From: Paraburkholderia panacisoli
Lineage (GTDB): Bacteria > Pseudomonadota > Gammaproteobacteria > Burkholderiales > Burkholderiaceae
Assembly: GCF_008369935.1 (NCBI RefSeq)
Contig: NZ_VTUZ01000002.1
Location: 62,001-126,000 of the forward strand
Direction of reading: 5' to 3'
DNA: 64,000 nucleotides
Part shown: piece by piece, positions 56,324-64,000 of the stretch
Numbering within the stretch: the stretch's first letter is position 1
Layout of the letters: every line of letters starts with the position of its first letter
Program-made: the position numbers and the translations under genes
The notes under the pieces: model-generated
Seen by the model: the letters and a program-made list of their open reading frames with translations, nothing else
What the model was told of the DNA's origin: nothing
The model's database searches: none

Positions 56324-57124
56324 ATGTCAGAAGTCGGTTCGGCTCTACTGGTGTTCGCGTTGTTGCTGATGGCGACCGGCATCGGCGTGTGGGTGCGGCC
56401 CCTTCTGCCCGAGGAGCACAAGGCGCACGAGACCGTGCAGCTCATCCAGCTGGTGATCGGCATGCTGGTGACATTTGCCGCGCTGGTGCTCGGCCTGCTG
56501 ACGGCGTCGGCGAAGTCGAGCTTCGACACCGTGTCGAACGATTTGCGCACCTTTGCGGCCGATCTGATCGAATTCGACACGACCATGCGCGAATTGGGCA
56601 GCGATACCGATCAGTCGCGGCATCTGCTGCGCCAGTACGCCGCGGCGGCAATCGCGTCGACGTGGCCTCAGGAGCCGGCACCGAGCGGCGAGTATCCGAA
56701 GGACATCGGCACGCAGGACAATACGCAGAAGCTGGAGAACGTGCGGCTCGGCGATATGTTGACCGCGGTGGGCCGGGAATTGCGGCAAGTGCAAACGCAT
56801 GATTCGTTGCAACAGCGCGCACTCGAAGATGCGTTGACCCAATACCGGCGCGTCGTGGACGCGCGGTGGAAGATCATCGAAGAAGCGCACAGTTCGATTT
56901 CGCAGCCTTTCTTCAAGACGCTGACGTTCTGGCTGGGCGTGATCTTTCTGAGCTTCGGGTTGATTGCGCCGCGTAACACGCTGGCGCTCGTCACTATTTC
57001 GCTGGGGGCAGTGTCGATTGCTTCGGCGATCTATGTAATCGTCGATCTGGATACGCCGTTTTCGGGGCCCATCGTCATTTCCAGTTCGCCGATGAGAGAT
57101 GCGCTCACGCATTTGAGGCGGTGA
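56324..57124 (+). CDS. DUF4239 family membrane protein
   Basis: This 266-residue protein has two N-terminal membrane helices (ALLVFALLLMATGIGVWV, MLVTFAALVLGLLTASA), a cytoplasmic helical middle and two C-terminal helices (TLTFWLGVIFLSFGLIAP, LGAVSIASAIYVIVDL). This layout and the FSGPIVISSSPM tail match DUF4239, which is distantly bestrophin-like. The function is unknown. The start at 56324 has CGGAG 8 bases upstream. It is the last native chromosomal gene before the apparent island. Confidence 0.8.
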   Translation: MSEVGSALLVFALLLMATGIGVWVRPLLPEEHKAHETVQLIQLVIGMLVTFAALVLGLLTASAKSSFDTVSNDLRTFAADLIEFDTTMRELGSDTDQSRHLLRQYAAAAIASTWPQEPAPSGEYPKDIGTQDNTQKLENVRLGDMLTAVGRELRQVQTHDSLQQRALEDALTQYRRVVDARWKIIEEAHSSISQPFFKTLTFWLGVIFLSFGLIAPRNTLALVTISLGAVSIASAIYVIVDLDTPFSGPIVISSSPMRDALTHLRR

Positions 57125-57222
57125 GGATGGGCACGGTACGTACGCGGCGTTCATTGAGCGGCCTGCCGCGTTAAGCATCGGCGTCGCCCGTGTTCGTCAC
57201 CGATGCCGCGCCGTTCACCGGC

Positions 57223-57267
57223 AAAAAAATGGCCCCGAATCTCCCTCTTCCGAGAGAGACCGGAGCC
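57223..57267 (-). terminator. Rho-independent terminator beside the island edge
   Basis: On the minus strand GGCTCCG pairs with CGGGGCC around an inner TCTC/GAGA stem and is followed by seven T. It would end the helicase operon transcript. It could equally be a native chromosomal terminator at the insertion point. Confidence 0.7.
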
Positions 57268-57321
57268 ACCTTTACATCTCGATACCGTTTCTTTTAGAAC
57301 GCTTATGGGCACTAAAAAATG

Positions 57322-59685
57322 TCAATAGCGCTCGATGTGAGTGAGTGAAAGGGTCTCGGCGACAGTGGGTTCTATGTTCGTCAATAAATCCGGCTCATAT
57401 GGAGTGTTATTGACGTTTCCGAGCTGTCGCGAAGGTCTGGCTTGGAGTTGACTCAGCAACTGACCGGTGAGACCAACCTGCCGGAAGTGCGCCCTTGGCA
57501 TCGCCTCAACAGCTGCCCGTGCAGCGTCAACGTCGCCGACCAAGATGACCTGCTCTTGCGCGCGAGTGATGGCAGTGTAGAGGAGCGTCCGGTCAAGCAG
57601 CCGATTGCCAGTGACGGGTATGACGACCCGGGGCCACTGGGACCCCTGCGCTTTATGAACGGTAATCGCGAAGCCGAGCTCAAGGTCATCGAGCATGTCT
57701 TCGAAGACAGGTCGCCGCTCTCCGTCATCCCAAAGAATCCAACCTATGGCGAGTCCACTCTCCTCGCCAGCGTCGTTGGTCAGCATTCGGGGCGGGTCTT
57801 CAATCTGCACAAGACGACCGAGCGAACCATTCTGCAAGCCAAGCGACCACAGATTCCGGGTGCATAGCACAAGGTCATTTTCGTGGAAGCCGGTCCGAAC
57901 GGCGGAGTCATGTTCGTCGCTCCAGAGTGTCAGTGGCCGCGACCCGGCTGTCAGCGCAGCCTGACATGCCGCGTTAAGCCCGCGAGTCCCGTCCGGTCCG
58001 TTTCTTCGAGCACAGAGAATCTGGGTGTTCCCCGGGTCTACCTGATAGAGCCTGAGCACCGTCTCAGCGATGCTGTCCGGTCCATCGTGGCGCAAGGTCG
58101 CACAGGCCAGCATCGAAATCGGCGCTGTTGGGTCCGCGGGTAGAGTCGGCCACACGCCGTTTCGAATGGCCTGTGCGGCCCGTGCTATTGCGTCGCCATA
58201 TCGCTTGACTACCTTGAGCTCCGAGGACGAGATTTGAGGTAGCCCGACGAGCGCGTGCAGAACCAGGCCGGGACCGACGGGCATCAATTGGCCCGGGTCA
58301 CCGACCAGCAGCAAACGCGCGTGCGCGGGCAGTTCCCTACACAGCCGATGCATCGTCACGATATCTAGCATGCTCGCTTCATCGACTACGACGACCAAGG
58401 AACCATCGAGTGCCTCGCGACCCACATTCCTCAGGAAGCTCGCGATGGTCGCGGCCGGGCGGCCCGTGGACTCTTGCATCCGTTTTGCAGCACGTCCCGC
58501 GAGAGCCATCTGATATATGCGAATTCCGGCGCGTTCGTAGGCAGCGTAAATGGCTTTTAGAACCGTCGTCTTGCCGACCCCGGCTCCGCCAGTAACGAGC
58601 GCGAAGGTGTTGTTCGCGGCGACGTACACCGCCTGACGTTGCTCGTCGTTCAGTGCCAGTCCCTCCGCCGTCTCGTAACGCTGTAAGAGCCTCTCGAGCT
58701 CAGTGCCACTGACGACGGATTGGTCCGACGGGTCTAGAAGCCGCTGCGCGATGGCCTGCGCTACAGCCGTCTCCATAACCAGCGGTCCGGTGGGGTGAAT
58801 CACGTCGTCGTACCCGAGAACGTAGCTGCCGTTCCAGTGCCCCTGGTCGAGTGCGGCGTCAATCAGTGTTCGCCACCGGAACTGTGGAGTCTGCGGGCCG
58901 AACACGCCAACCAGCCGCTCCGCGAGCATGGCGCGTGTAGCACACGTGTGACCTGAATCGAACAGACGGTACAGAGCCTCCTCAATGGCACCACGCAGCC
59001 GCCTGTGGTCATCTAGGCGTATCGAGAACTTCGACCGGGCTAAGCCGTCGACCGCTTTCCACGTGGCACAGAACGAGACAAGGCGATAAGGGTCTTCTTC
59101 AATACGGACGGACGCGTCCGCTCCGAAGAACTTAAGGATTTTTCGACCAATCGTCGTGTCGAATCCATGTCCCTGAAGCCACTGGAGCGTACGGGTATCT
59201 CCCTGCAATGCCCAGGCTGCAACTGCGTGCGTTGCTGACGCCGCGGTGAGCACCTTTGTCAGAGTTGCGACATCTCCTTCATCCAGCAACGCGAACAACC
59301 GGTTGCCAAACGTCTCCCACAGTTTGCGGGCCTTACCATATCCAATGCCCCGAAAGTCGTCGCTCTCGGCCATCAGCGTCACGACATGCTCGCCGGATGG
59401 AAGCAAGAAGTCCAGTTGAGTGGGCTCGATTTGCCGTTCGGCGACTTCGAAGCCATTGACGAGGCTGGTGCGTTGCACGCACGGGCCGTCGACGCGCCAC
59501 CATTGCCCAACCTGGACCCGGTTTTCACCGAGGAGGGCCCCGGACGCGCGGACCACATAGTATGCGCGGGCATCGAAGACGTTCCCCTGCGCGTCGATTG
59601 CAAGGCCGGCGAAGATGCAGCCGCCCATCCCACGTGGGTTCTGGCTCCGAATTGACGTTACACGCAGGGTCAGCGCAGTGCTCAC
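57322..59685 (-). CDS. RecD2-like superfamily 1 DNA helicase
   Basis: This 787-residue protein has an N-terminal region with helix-hairpin-helix-like character and a C-terminal superfamily 1 helicase core. Walker A is GGAGVGKTT near residue 366, and Walker B is VVVVDEASM near 431. Also present are GDPGQLMPVGPG (motif III region), AITVHKAQGSQWP and the C-terminal LLYTAITRAQ. This domain order fits RecD2-type 5'-3' helicases. It starts at GTG overlapping the stop of the upstream gene (GTGA), with GGGGAGG upstream. It is the apparent cargo of the island; a role in defence or in element mobility is inferred. Confidence 0.85.
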   Translation of the reverse strand: MSTALTLRVTSIRSQNPRGMGGCIFAGLAIDAQGNVFDARAYYVVRASGALLGENRVQVGQWWRVDGPCVQRTSLVNGFEVAERQIEPTQLDFLLPSGEHVVTLMAESDDFRGIGYGKARKLWETFGNRLFALLDEGDVATLTKVLTAASATHAVAAWALQGDTRTLQWLQGHGFDTTIGRKILKFFGADASVRIEEDPYRLVSFCATWKAVDGLARSKFSIRLDDHRRLRGAIEEALYRLFDSGHTCATRAMLAERLVGVFGPQTPQFRWRTLIDAALDQGHWNGSYVLGYDDVIHPTGPLVMETAVAQAIAQRLLDPSDQSVVSGTELERLLQRYETAEGLALNDEQRQAVYVAANNTFALVTGGAGVGKTTVLKAIYAAYERAGIRIYQMALAGRAAKRMQESTGRPAATIASFLRNVGREALDGSLVVVVDEASMLDIVTMHRLCRELPAHARLLLVGDPGQLMPVGPGLVLHALVGLPQISSSELKVVKRYGDAIARAAQAIRNGVWPTLPADPTAPISMLACATLRHDGPDSIAETVLRLYQVDPGNTQILCARRNGPDGTRGLNAACQAALTAGSRPLTLWSDEHDSAVRTGFHENDLVLCTRNLWSLGLQNGSLGRLVQIEDPPRMLTNDAGEESGLAIGWILWDDGERRPVFEDMLDDLELGFAITVHKAQGSQWPRVVIPVTGNRLLDRTLLYTAITRAQEQVILVGDVDAARAAVEAMPRAHFRQVGLTGQLLSQLQARPSRQLGNVNNTPYEPDLLTNIEPTVAETLSLTHIERY

Positions 59686-60119
59686 CGCAGAAGCCTCCCC
59701 GTCGTGGCAAGCGCCTCATCAAGCAGGGTGTACTTCTCGAGCTTGCGTTTCAATGCCTCATTCTCAGCACGCAGTGCTGCGTTATCGAGCTCGAGGCGGT
59801 TCAAGCGCTCGGTGTTCATTGACGCGCGCTGCCGACCGGCCTCGCGAAGCGGCAGCTCACCCTCGGCCTCGACAGTTTTCTGTGCGAGAGGCGGTAGCAC
59901 GCCAGCGGCCCGCAATTCATCCTCCTTCGCCTTCAGGACGGCCTTGATGCGCGGATTCTGGCTCAGGGCGGACTGCGCAAAGCCGCACTCCTTGGCGATT
60001 TCCTTACGGGAGAGCACGCCTCGGCTCGCCATAGCACGGAATTCGTTCTCGGTCTTGGTCGCCAGCCAGGCCTCAAAGGCGACCAAGTTCTGCTCGGCGA
60101 TTTGTTGCCCATTGGCCAT
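59682..60119 (-). CDS. VPA1267-family protein of the GMT island
   Basis: This 145-residue basic protein has an N-terminal helical domain with a helix-turn-helix-like stretch (SRKEIAKECGFAQSALSQNP) and a C-terminal coiled coil (RLNRLELDNAALRAENEALK). By recognition it belongs to the VPA1267 family, found next to gmtX. Its function is unknown; DNA binding is plausible. It starts 2 bp after the gmtX stop and is coupled to the helicase gene. Confidence 0.68.
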   Translation of the reverse strand: MANGQQIAEQNLVAFEAWLATKTENEFRAMASRGVLSRKEIAKECGFAQSALSQNPRIKAVLKAKEDELRAAGVLPPLAQKTVEAEGELPLREAGRQRASMNTERLNRLELDNAALRAENEALKRKLEKYTLLDEALATTGRLLR

Positions 60120-60121
60120 CG

Positions 60122-60589
60122 TTACCCCTTCTTCGCAACTTGGATAGGGCGGCCCTTGCGAGGACGGTCACTGGACTCGCGGTCTACACCGGGAAGAGGC
60201 TGATTTAGAAACTCGCGGGTCAAGTTCCGAGTGTGCGCGTTATATGCCCAGCGAGCGAACTGCTCGAGGAGCCGATTATTTTCACTCTCCAGCCGCTGAT
60301 TCTCACCCCTCAGACGCGCTATCTCATCAAGGGCCAATTTGAGTTCCGGCGAATCATCGTGAGTGTCCGGCTCGTCACTTTGGTCCGCTAGCGCTGCCTT
60401 GCGGACGCCGAAGGCCAATCTGATTCGCTCATGCCGATGCAGCGCCTGCCGGGTGTAACGTAGCTTCTTCCGCCTCTCAACAGCATCGATAAGCAGTTCC
60501 CAACTAAGCTTTCCGCTCCATCCATCGAGCAGGTCGACGATACTCGCAACGACCTCATCGTCGAGATTCTTGGCTCTGACGCGTCTCAT
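60122..60589 (-). CDS. gmtX: GmtX-like protein of the gamma-mobile-trio
   Basis: This 155-residue protein begins with a helical domain (VVASIVDLLDGWSGKLSWEL, then KLRYTRQALHRHERIRLAF) and continues into a coiled coil (IARLRGENQRLESENNRLLE). By recognition and position it is GmtX. Its biochemical role is unknown. The ATG overlaps the gmtZ stop codon (ATGA). Confidence 0.7.
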   Translation of the reverse strand: MRRVRAKNLDDEVVASIVDLLDGWSGKLSWELLIDAVERRKKLRYTRQALHRHERIRLAFGVRKAALADQSDEPDTHDDSPELKLALDEIARLRGENQRLESENNRLLEQFARWAYNAHTRNLTREFLNQPLPGVDRESSDRPRKGRPIQVAKKG

Positions 60590-62655
60590 ACCGATACCTC
60601 GTCATTAGCCAGAGGTTGCAACACACCCGTTTGCCTCACCGCAGTGGGTAGCGCCTGGCGAAATTCAGTCGCCTGGTCAATGCGTGAAGGACGGTTTGCC
60701 GGAGCAGGCTGGATAATTGCGCCTCGCGCAACAGAAGGGTTATCCAGAATCTCGAGTATTCCGGCTAGCCTTGCGACGTGTAGCTGGTGATGCTCCACCC
60801 ACTCGCTCGCTCCAAAGTCTCCATCTCTTTCCGCCTGGACAGCCATCGTCAGCAATCGTGTCGCTTCGGCATACGCCTGCCTGATTCTCTGTTCTTTTTC
60901 TGTCTCCCCCTTTATACACACCTGCTCTTCACAGTTCAGACAGTCACGATGCATTTGGCACGGCGACATAACGTAGTCGTGGATACAGTATCCGAAGTCG
61001 GTGGTATGTGCTGTAGGAACCTTGAGTCGCGCAAATTCGTCGCGCGAGATGAGCACCGCACGGGGTGCGACGGAAAGCGGTCCGAACAGGCGTGTATCGT
61101 CTCCGACCGCAGTCCGGACGCGTGCCAACAGCGATTCGGTTGACTGTTGGTCGTAGTACTCGTTTTGCCGTACGTCCTTACGCCCGGACCATTTCGCTAT
61201 GTCAAGCTGGCTCATCCCGCCGGCTTGAGCCAGCGTGTTCAGATAGTGCCGGAACTGATGTGACGATACGCGAATAGCACTCCCGTCGGGCTCGAAGAAA
61301 CCACATCTGTCGAATATGGATTGAATCCCGGAAGAGGACCTCGCGCCAAGGCGGTTGTAAATGGCAAACTGACTTATCGGCTCAATTATGCAACGGAACC
61401 TCGCCTTGGCTGCATGCAGTTGGTTGCGTTGCACAACGCAGAGCGCCTCTCGATAGCGAAGTCCAGTCTGCGCGCTCAACACTGGAAAGCCCGGAGGAAG
61501 CTCCTTTAGTACGGAGGCTTGCACGTCAGCAAAACGCACATAACCGCGCCGATTGCGAACCTCCAATTCGATTCCATTTGCATGGCACCATTGGGACGCG
61601 GTGTTCCTGTCGACCGGTTCTGCGAACAGGACTTCGCTGAGCTCCTCCATGCTCAACCACTCGCTCGACCGGAGGGCCTTCAAACTGTCGGGCAAATAAA
61701 TCTTATTTGGATTTTTCTCGTACCAAGCGGCTACTTCGCGCGCCTCTTGGGTCATTTGACGAATTCTTCCTACGGCCTTCGTCACAACATCTGCCATTGA
61801 CGCAATGACCCATTTAACCATTGGGGCGGCACCTTTCGCGGGCCACCAGCGCAGACCGTAGCTTTCGACTCCATTTTTTGGGTTCTTCTGCCTTACTTCG
61901 CACTTTTCGGGAAGGAGCAGGCATTCGTTGATGCGGTCTGGGGCGGAACAAAGCACCGCTGCCAACGAAGACACCAAAACGTCCGACGGCAGCGTAGCGA
62001 GAAGGAATACCTTGGGCAAGGCATTCAACGCGGCCTCCGAAGGGAGCTTTTGTGACCGACGGTCATCAAACTCTTTACCGACTTTTACGCGGAAGTCGTC
62101 GGGCTTTTTGGTTGGGTTGTGCCATCCAGCGAGCGTTGATGTCAAACGATTGGCTTGCAAAAAGTCTGCAAGTATCTGCAGTTGACCGGCGACGAGGTTG
62201 AGCGTGCTTGGCGCAAACCGCCCGGGAAGGCTCTTGAGCAGCTGTACTGCACGATTCAAGATTCCAGAATCGATGTGAACTGGGTTCGCTGTCCCGCTTT
62301 CACGAAGTGCCGCTTCGATGGCCCGAAGCGCCGTTAAGCGGAAGGAAATATTTATGGTCGGCCGCATGCCTTGCTGGTAACGTATATATGACTTGGCAAA
62401 CGACAGAAACGGCTCGGCCATCATCACGTCGTGCTTTCCACGTCGATGCGACGTGTCAAGATTGCTGAATGGCAAACGAATCCGATGGTACCTAGCTTTA
62501 GCTTCAACGCTGCCCGTGATGTCCCAAACATCTTGCGAGAAGTCGAGCGAGGCACCAAATACGGTCAATTGAGTTTTGGAAAGCTCGACGAATCCGGCCA
62601 GATTTTCCTCGGCGTCAAGCTCCACGCGCGGAACGAAGGTGACTATTTCAGCCAT
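60586..62655 (-). CDS. gmtZ: GmtZ-like integrase of the gamma-mobile-trio
   Basis: This 689-residue protein contains a tyrosine-recombinase-like C-terminal half: Arg in TGLRYREAL, HQFRHYLNTLAQ (His-x-x-Arg) near residue 465 and a Tyr in NEYYDQ near 500. A cysteine cluster (CIHDYVMSPCQMHRDCLNCE) near 557-576 probably binds zinc. The start at 62655 is preferred because GAGGA is 9 bases upstream; it directly abuts an ATG at 62664. The gene overlaps gmtY and gmtX, showing a coupled operon. Confidence 0.75.
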   Translation of the reverse strand: MAEIVTFVPRVELDAEENLAGFVELSKTQLTVFGASLDFSQDVWDITGSVEAKARYHRIRLPFSNLDTSHRRGKHDVMMAEPFLSFAKSYIRYQQGMRPTINISFRLTALRAIEAALRESGTANPVHIDSGILNRAVQLLKSLPGRFAPSTLNLVAGQLQILADFLQANRLTSTLAGWHNPTKKPDDFRVKVGKEFDDRRSQKLPSEAALNALPKVFLLATLPSDVLVSSLAAVLCSAPDRINECLLLPEKCEVRQKNPKNGVESYGLRWWPAKGAAPMVKWVIASMADVVTKAVGRIRQMTQEAREVAAWYEKNPNKIYLPDSLKALRSSEWLSMEELSEVLFAEPVDRNTASQWCHANGIELEVRNRRGYVRFADVQASVLKELPPGFPVLSAQTGLRYREALCVVQRNQLHAAKARFRCIIEPISQFAIYNRLGARSSSGIQSIFDRCGFFEPDGSAIRVSSHQFRHYLNTLAQAGGMSQLDIAKWSGRKDVRQNEYYDQQSTESLLARVRTAVGDDTRLFGPLSVAPRAVLISRDEFARLKVPTAHTTDFGYCIHDYVMSPCQMHRDCLNCEEQVCIKGETEKEQRIRQAYAEATRLLTMAVQAERDGDFGASEWVEHHQLHVARLAGILEILDNPSVARGAIIQPAPANRPSRIDQATEFRQALPTAVRQTGVLQPLANDEVSV

Positions 62656-64000
62656 TGTCGGCATTCCTCGAAGCGCGCACTTCTTCGCAAAGTTGAATTA
62701 CCTGAGCAACAGCCAGAATGCCTCTGTCGTTGATAGATGCGATTCGCATATCGGTTGTTTCCATGAGCCGCTCCCGCTCCCTCAGCAGATAATCAAGCAC
62801 TTGCTCGTGTGGCCCGTCGAGCCAAGGTTCAAAGCTGTTGCACGTGTAACACGCAATAGGCTTGAGGAAGCCGCAGAACCCATGTTTGCCACAACTCGAT
62901 ACGGCCTCAAACGTACCGGTAATAGCGGGAGCTCTAATCCGACTGGCTGGGTCCTCTCTACGGGATGACTCGGACGCGTCCTGAATAAGCTTTCCCGTAA
63001 AGGCTTGAGCTAGCGGTGCCATCTGAAGCGCGACGGCCCGGTCAATTTTTTCGACAATCGCCGGCGTTGAGCCGACGTAAACAGCCACGTGCTGCGTATC
63101 TGAGTGGTCGAGCAACTCCGCGATTACCAGTTCTCCATGCCCTTCCTCAGCGGCGCGCGTTCCTATTGTTTGGCGAAACCGCTTCGGGCTGATGTGTATA
63201 AGGTCGCAGGTGCGCTCTGAGACAACGTTCAAAGCTTTCAATGCCGCCTGAAGGCGGTAACCCAAATTGGCGGCAGTGGCGTGATACGAATATCCGTCAG
63301 GTGCTGCTCCAATCTCCTTCGCTGGGAACAGCGGTGCATCTAGCGGGTCGTCGAGCACGCCGGTGAAGTCCGATTGGACGCGTAACGCATAGTTGGCGAC
63401 GAGCTTGCCAACCTGAGGTGTCAGCATGCGCTCCTTGAATGCACCCCGTGCGTCGCTGTCCCTCGTCTTCGCACGCGGAACACGCAAGCAATATGAAACC
63501 AAGCCATCTTTCGCCGGCATTGTCACCATGTCTCGAACCTTCAGAGCCGCGTACTGTTTGGGTCGCTGTCCGAGCAACATAAATAGCCAGCACAAGACAT
63601 ATTCGCTCAGCGCGATTTCCCTCCGGCCATAGGAGGCATTCAACTCGGTTTGCAGTGCCTCCAACTCGATGTTCGTGAATGGGCCTTTCACCGGGTCCAT
63701 CGTCGCCGTTGCTGCTCCCTTAATGTTGGCCTTGAGGCGCAATTGACGAAGCAACACGATTGCGTCGTAGGCCACGCCCGGCAAACCGTGCGCATGCCAC
63801 CGCTTGAACAGCCCTGAAAGCAAAGCGACCTTCCACTCATTGGCCGACCCTACGTGACCTTTGTAATTCAGCAGGTCAACACTCGTGATTTGTTCAATTG
63901 GCGCGCCAGTCGCATCGAACATGAGCCAAAGCAAGTCCCGCGCTCGATAGAACAGATTTTTCAAGTGCGAAAGTGACGAGTGTTCGGCGTACCAAACCAG
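62648..64000 (-). CDS. gmtY: GmtY-like tyrosine recombinase, N-terminus beyond window
   Basis: About 450 residues are visible, and the frame stays open to the right edge (LVWYAEHSSLSH precedes the visible body), so the start lies outside. The catalytic residues are Arg in LLGQRPKQYAAL, HISPKRFRQT (with Arg), LLDHSDTQHVAVYV (His and the nucleophilic Tyr). A cysteine-rich tail (CGKHGFC, then CYTC) likely binds zinc. It would catalyse integration or excision of the island. Confidence 0.78.
   Translation of the reverse strand: MVWYAEHSSLSHLKNLFYRARDLLWLMFDATGAPIEQITSVDLLNYKGHVGSANEWKVALLSGLFKRWHAHGLPGVAYDAIVLLRQLRLKANIKGAATATMDPVKGPFTNIELEALQTELNASYGRREIALSEYVLCWLFMLLGQRPKQYAALKVRDMVTMPAKDGLVSYCLRVPRAKTRDSDARGAFKERMLTPQVGKLVANYALRVQSDFTGVLDDPLDAPLFPAKEIGAAPDGYSYHATAANLGYRLQAALKALNVVSERTCDLIHISPKRFRQTIGTRAAEEGHGELVIAELLDHSDTQHVAVYVGSTPAIVEKIDRAVALQMAPLAQAFTGKLIQDASESSRREDPASRIRAPAITGTFEAVSSCGKHGFCGFLKPIACYTCNSFEPWLDGPHEQVLDYLLRERERLMETTDMRIASINDRGILAVAQVIQLCEEVRASRNADNG

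Larger units (their letters stand above)
57268..64000 (-). mobile_element. Gamma-mobile-trio (GMT)-type island, incomplete at right edge
   Basis: The region carries, in one minus-strand operon, two tyrosine-recombinase-like proteins, a small coiled-coil protein, a VPA1267-type protein and a RecD2-like helicase. Gene order and protein types match the GMT core gmtY-gmtZ-gmtX-VPA1267 as I recognise it. The region is visibly less GC-rich than the chromosome to its left. The left boundary lies between the DUF4239 stop (57124) and the helicase stop (57322), placed here after the terminator. The right end lies outside the window. No attachment repeat could be confirmed. Confidence 0.72.

Noticed and set aside
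57322..64000. Prophage or insertion sequence
   Set aside because: No phage structural, lysis or transposase genes and no terminal inverted repeats seen; the recombinase pair and small proteins fit a GMT-type island better.

Overview
The window reads as chromosomal DNA of a Burkholderiaceae beta-proteobacterium, most likely Paraburkholderia or a close relative. The evidence is the GC-rich coding sequence, the gene order FmdB-like / DUF502 / aspS / nudB / clsB, the ubiJ-ubiB and ubiE neighbourhood, and the 1364-residue fused FAD/Fe-S oxidoreductase. No rRNA, tRNA or CRISPR array was seen. Assignments rest on reading motifs and translated sequence by eye; no database search was run.

Positions 1-7200 hold a truncated secreted protein, a LysR/GST divergent pair, a large PAS-GGDEF-EAL protein whose third PAS resembles a LOV photosensor, a repeat-rich gap, and a nitrate-reductase-associated protein divergent from fdhD. 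Positions 7250-14671 are a fatty-acid degradation cluster (TetR regulator, acyl-CoA dehydrogenase, fused dehydrogenase/hydratase, thiolase, enoyl-CoA hydratase) with a perfect 18-bp operator-like palindrome and three 55-bp hairpin repeats. Positions 15000-28000 are mostly housekeeping genes on the minus strand: a TPR/glycosyltransferase-like protein, cardiolipin synthase, nudB, aspS, ubiB, ubiJ, ubiE and small conserved proteins. Positions 27800-35700 carry the fused FAD/Fe-S oxidoreductase, ilvA, a 5'-nucleotidase and queF.

Positions 35700-40000 form a D-amino-acid catabolic module: RidA, N-acyl-D-amino-acid deacylase, an RpiR regulator and a PLP-dependent D-amino-acid deaminase. Positions 40100-48300 hold a MarR/MFS efflux pair, EcsC-like protein, esterase, CHRD protein, a candidate small RNA, a decayed Hpt-domain remnant, and an MFS/LysR divergent pair. 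Positions 48329-54291 are a respiratory operon for a ba3-type cytochrome c oxidase with three accessory c-type cytochromes and an overlooked 58-residue membrane subunit. A perfect FNR/Anr box lies upstream. Then follow a chemotaxis receptor and a DUF4239 membrane protein.

From about 57270 to the right edge the base composition becomes visibly less GC-rich. Five tightly coupled minus-strand genes appear: two tyrosine-recombinase-like proteins, two small coiled-coil proteins and a RecD2-like helicase. The first four match, by recognition, the gamma-mobile-trio (GMT) island core (gmtY, gmtZ, gmtX and a VPA1267-family gene). The helicase is the only cargo seen on the helicase side. This island is the most interesting part of the window, followed by the oxidase operon with its FNR box and the LOV-like c-di-GMP protein.
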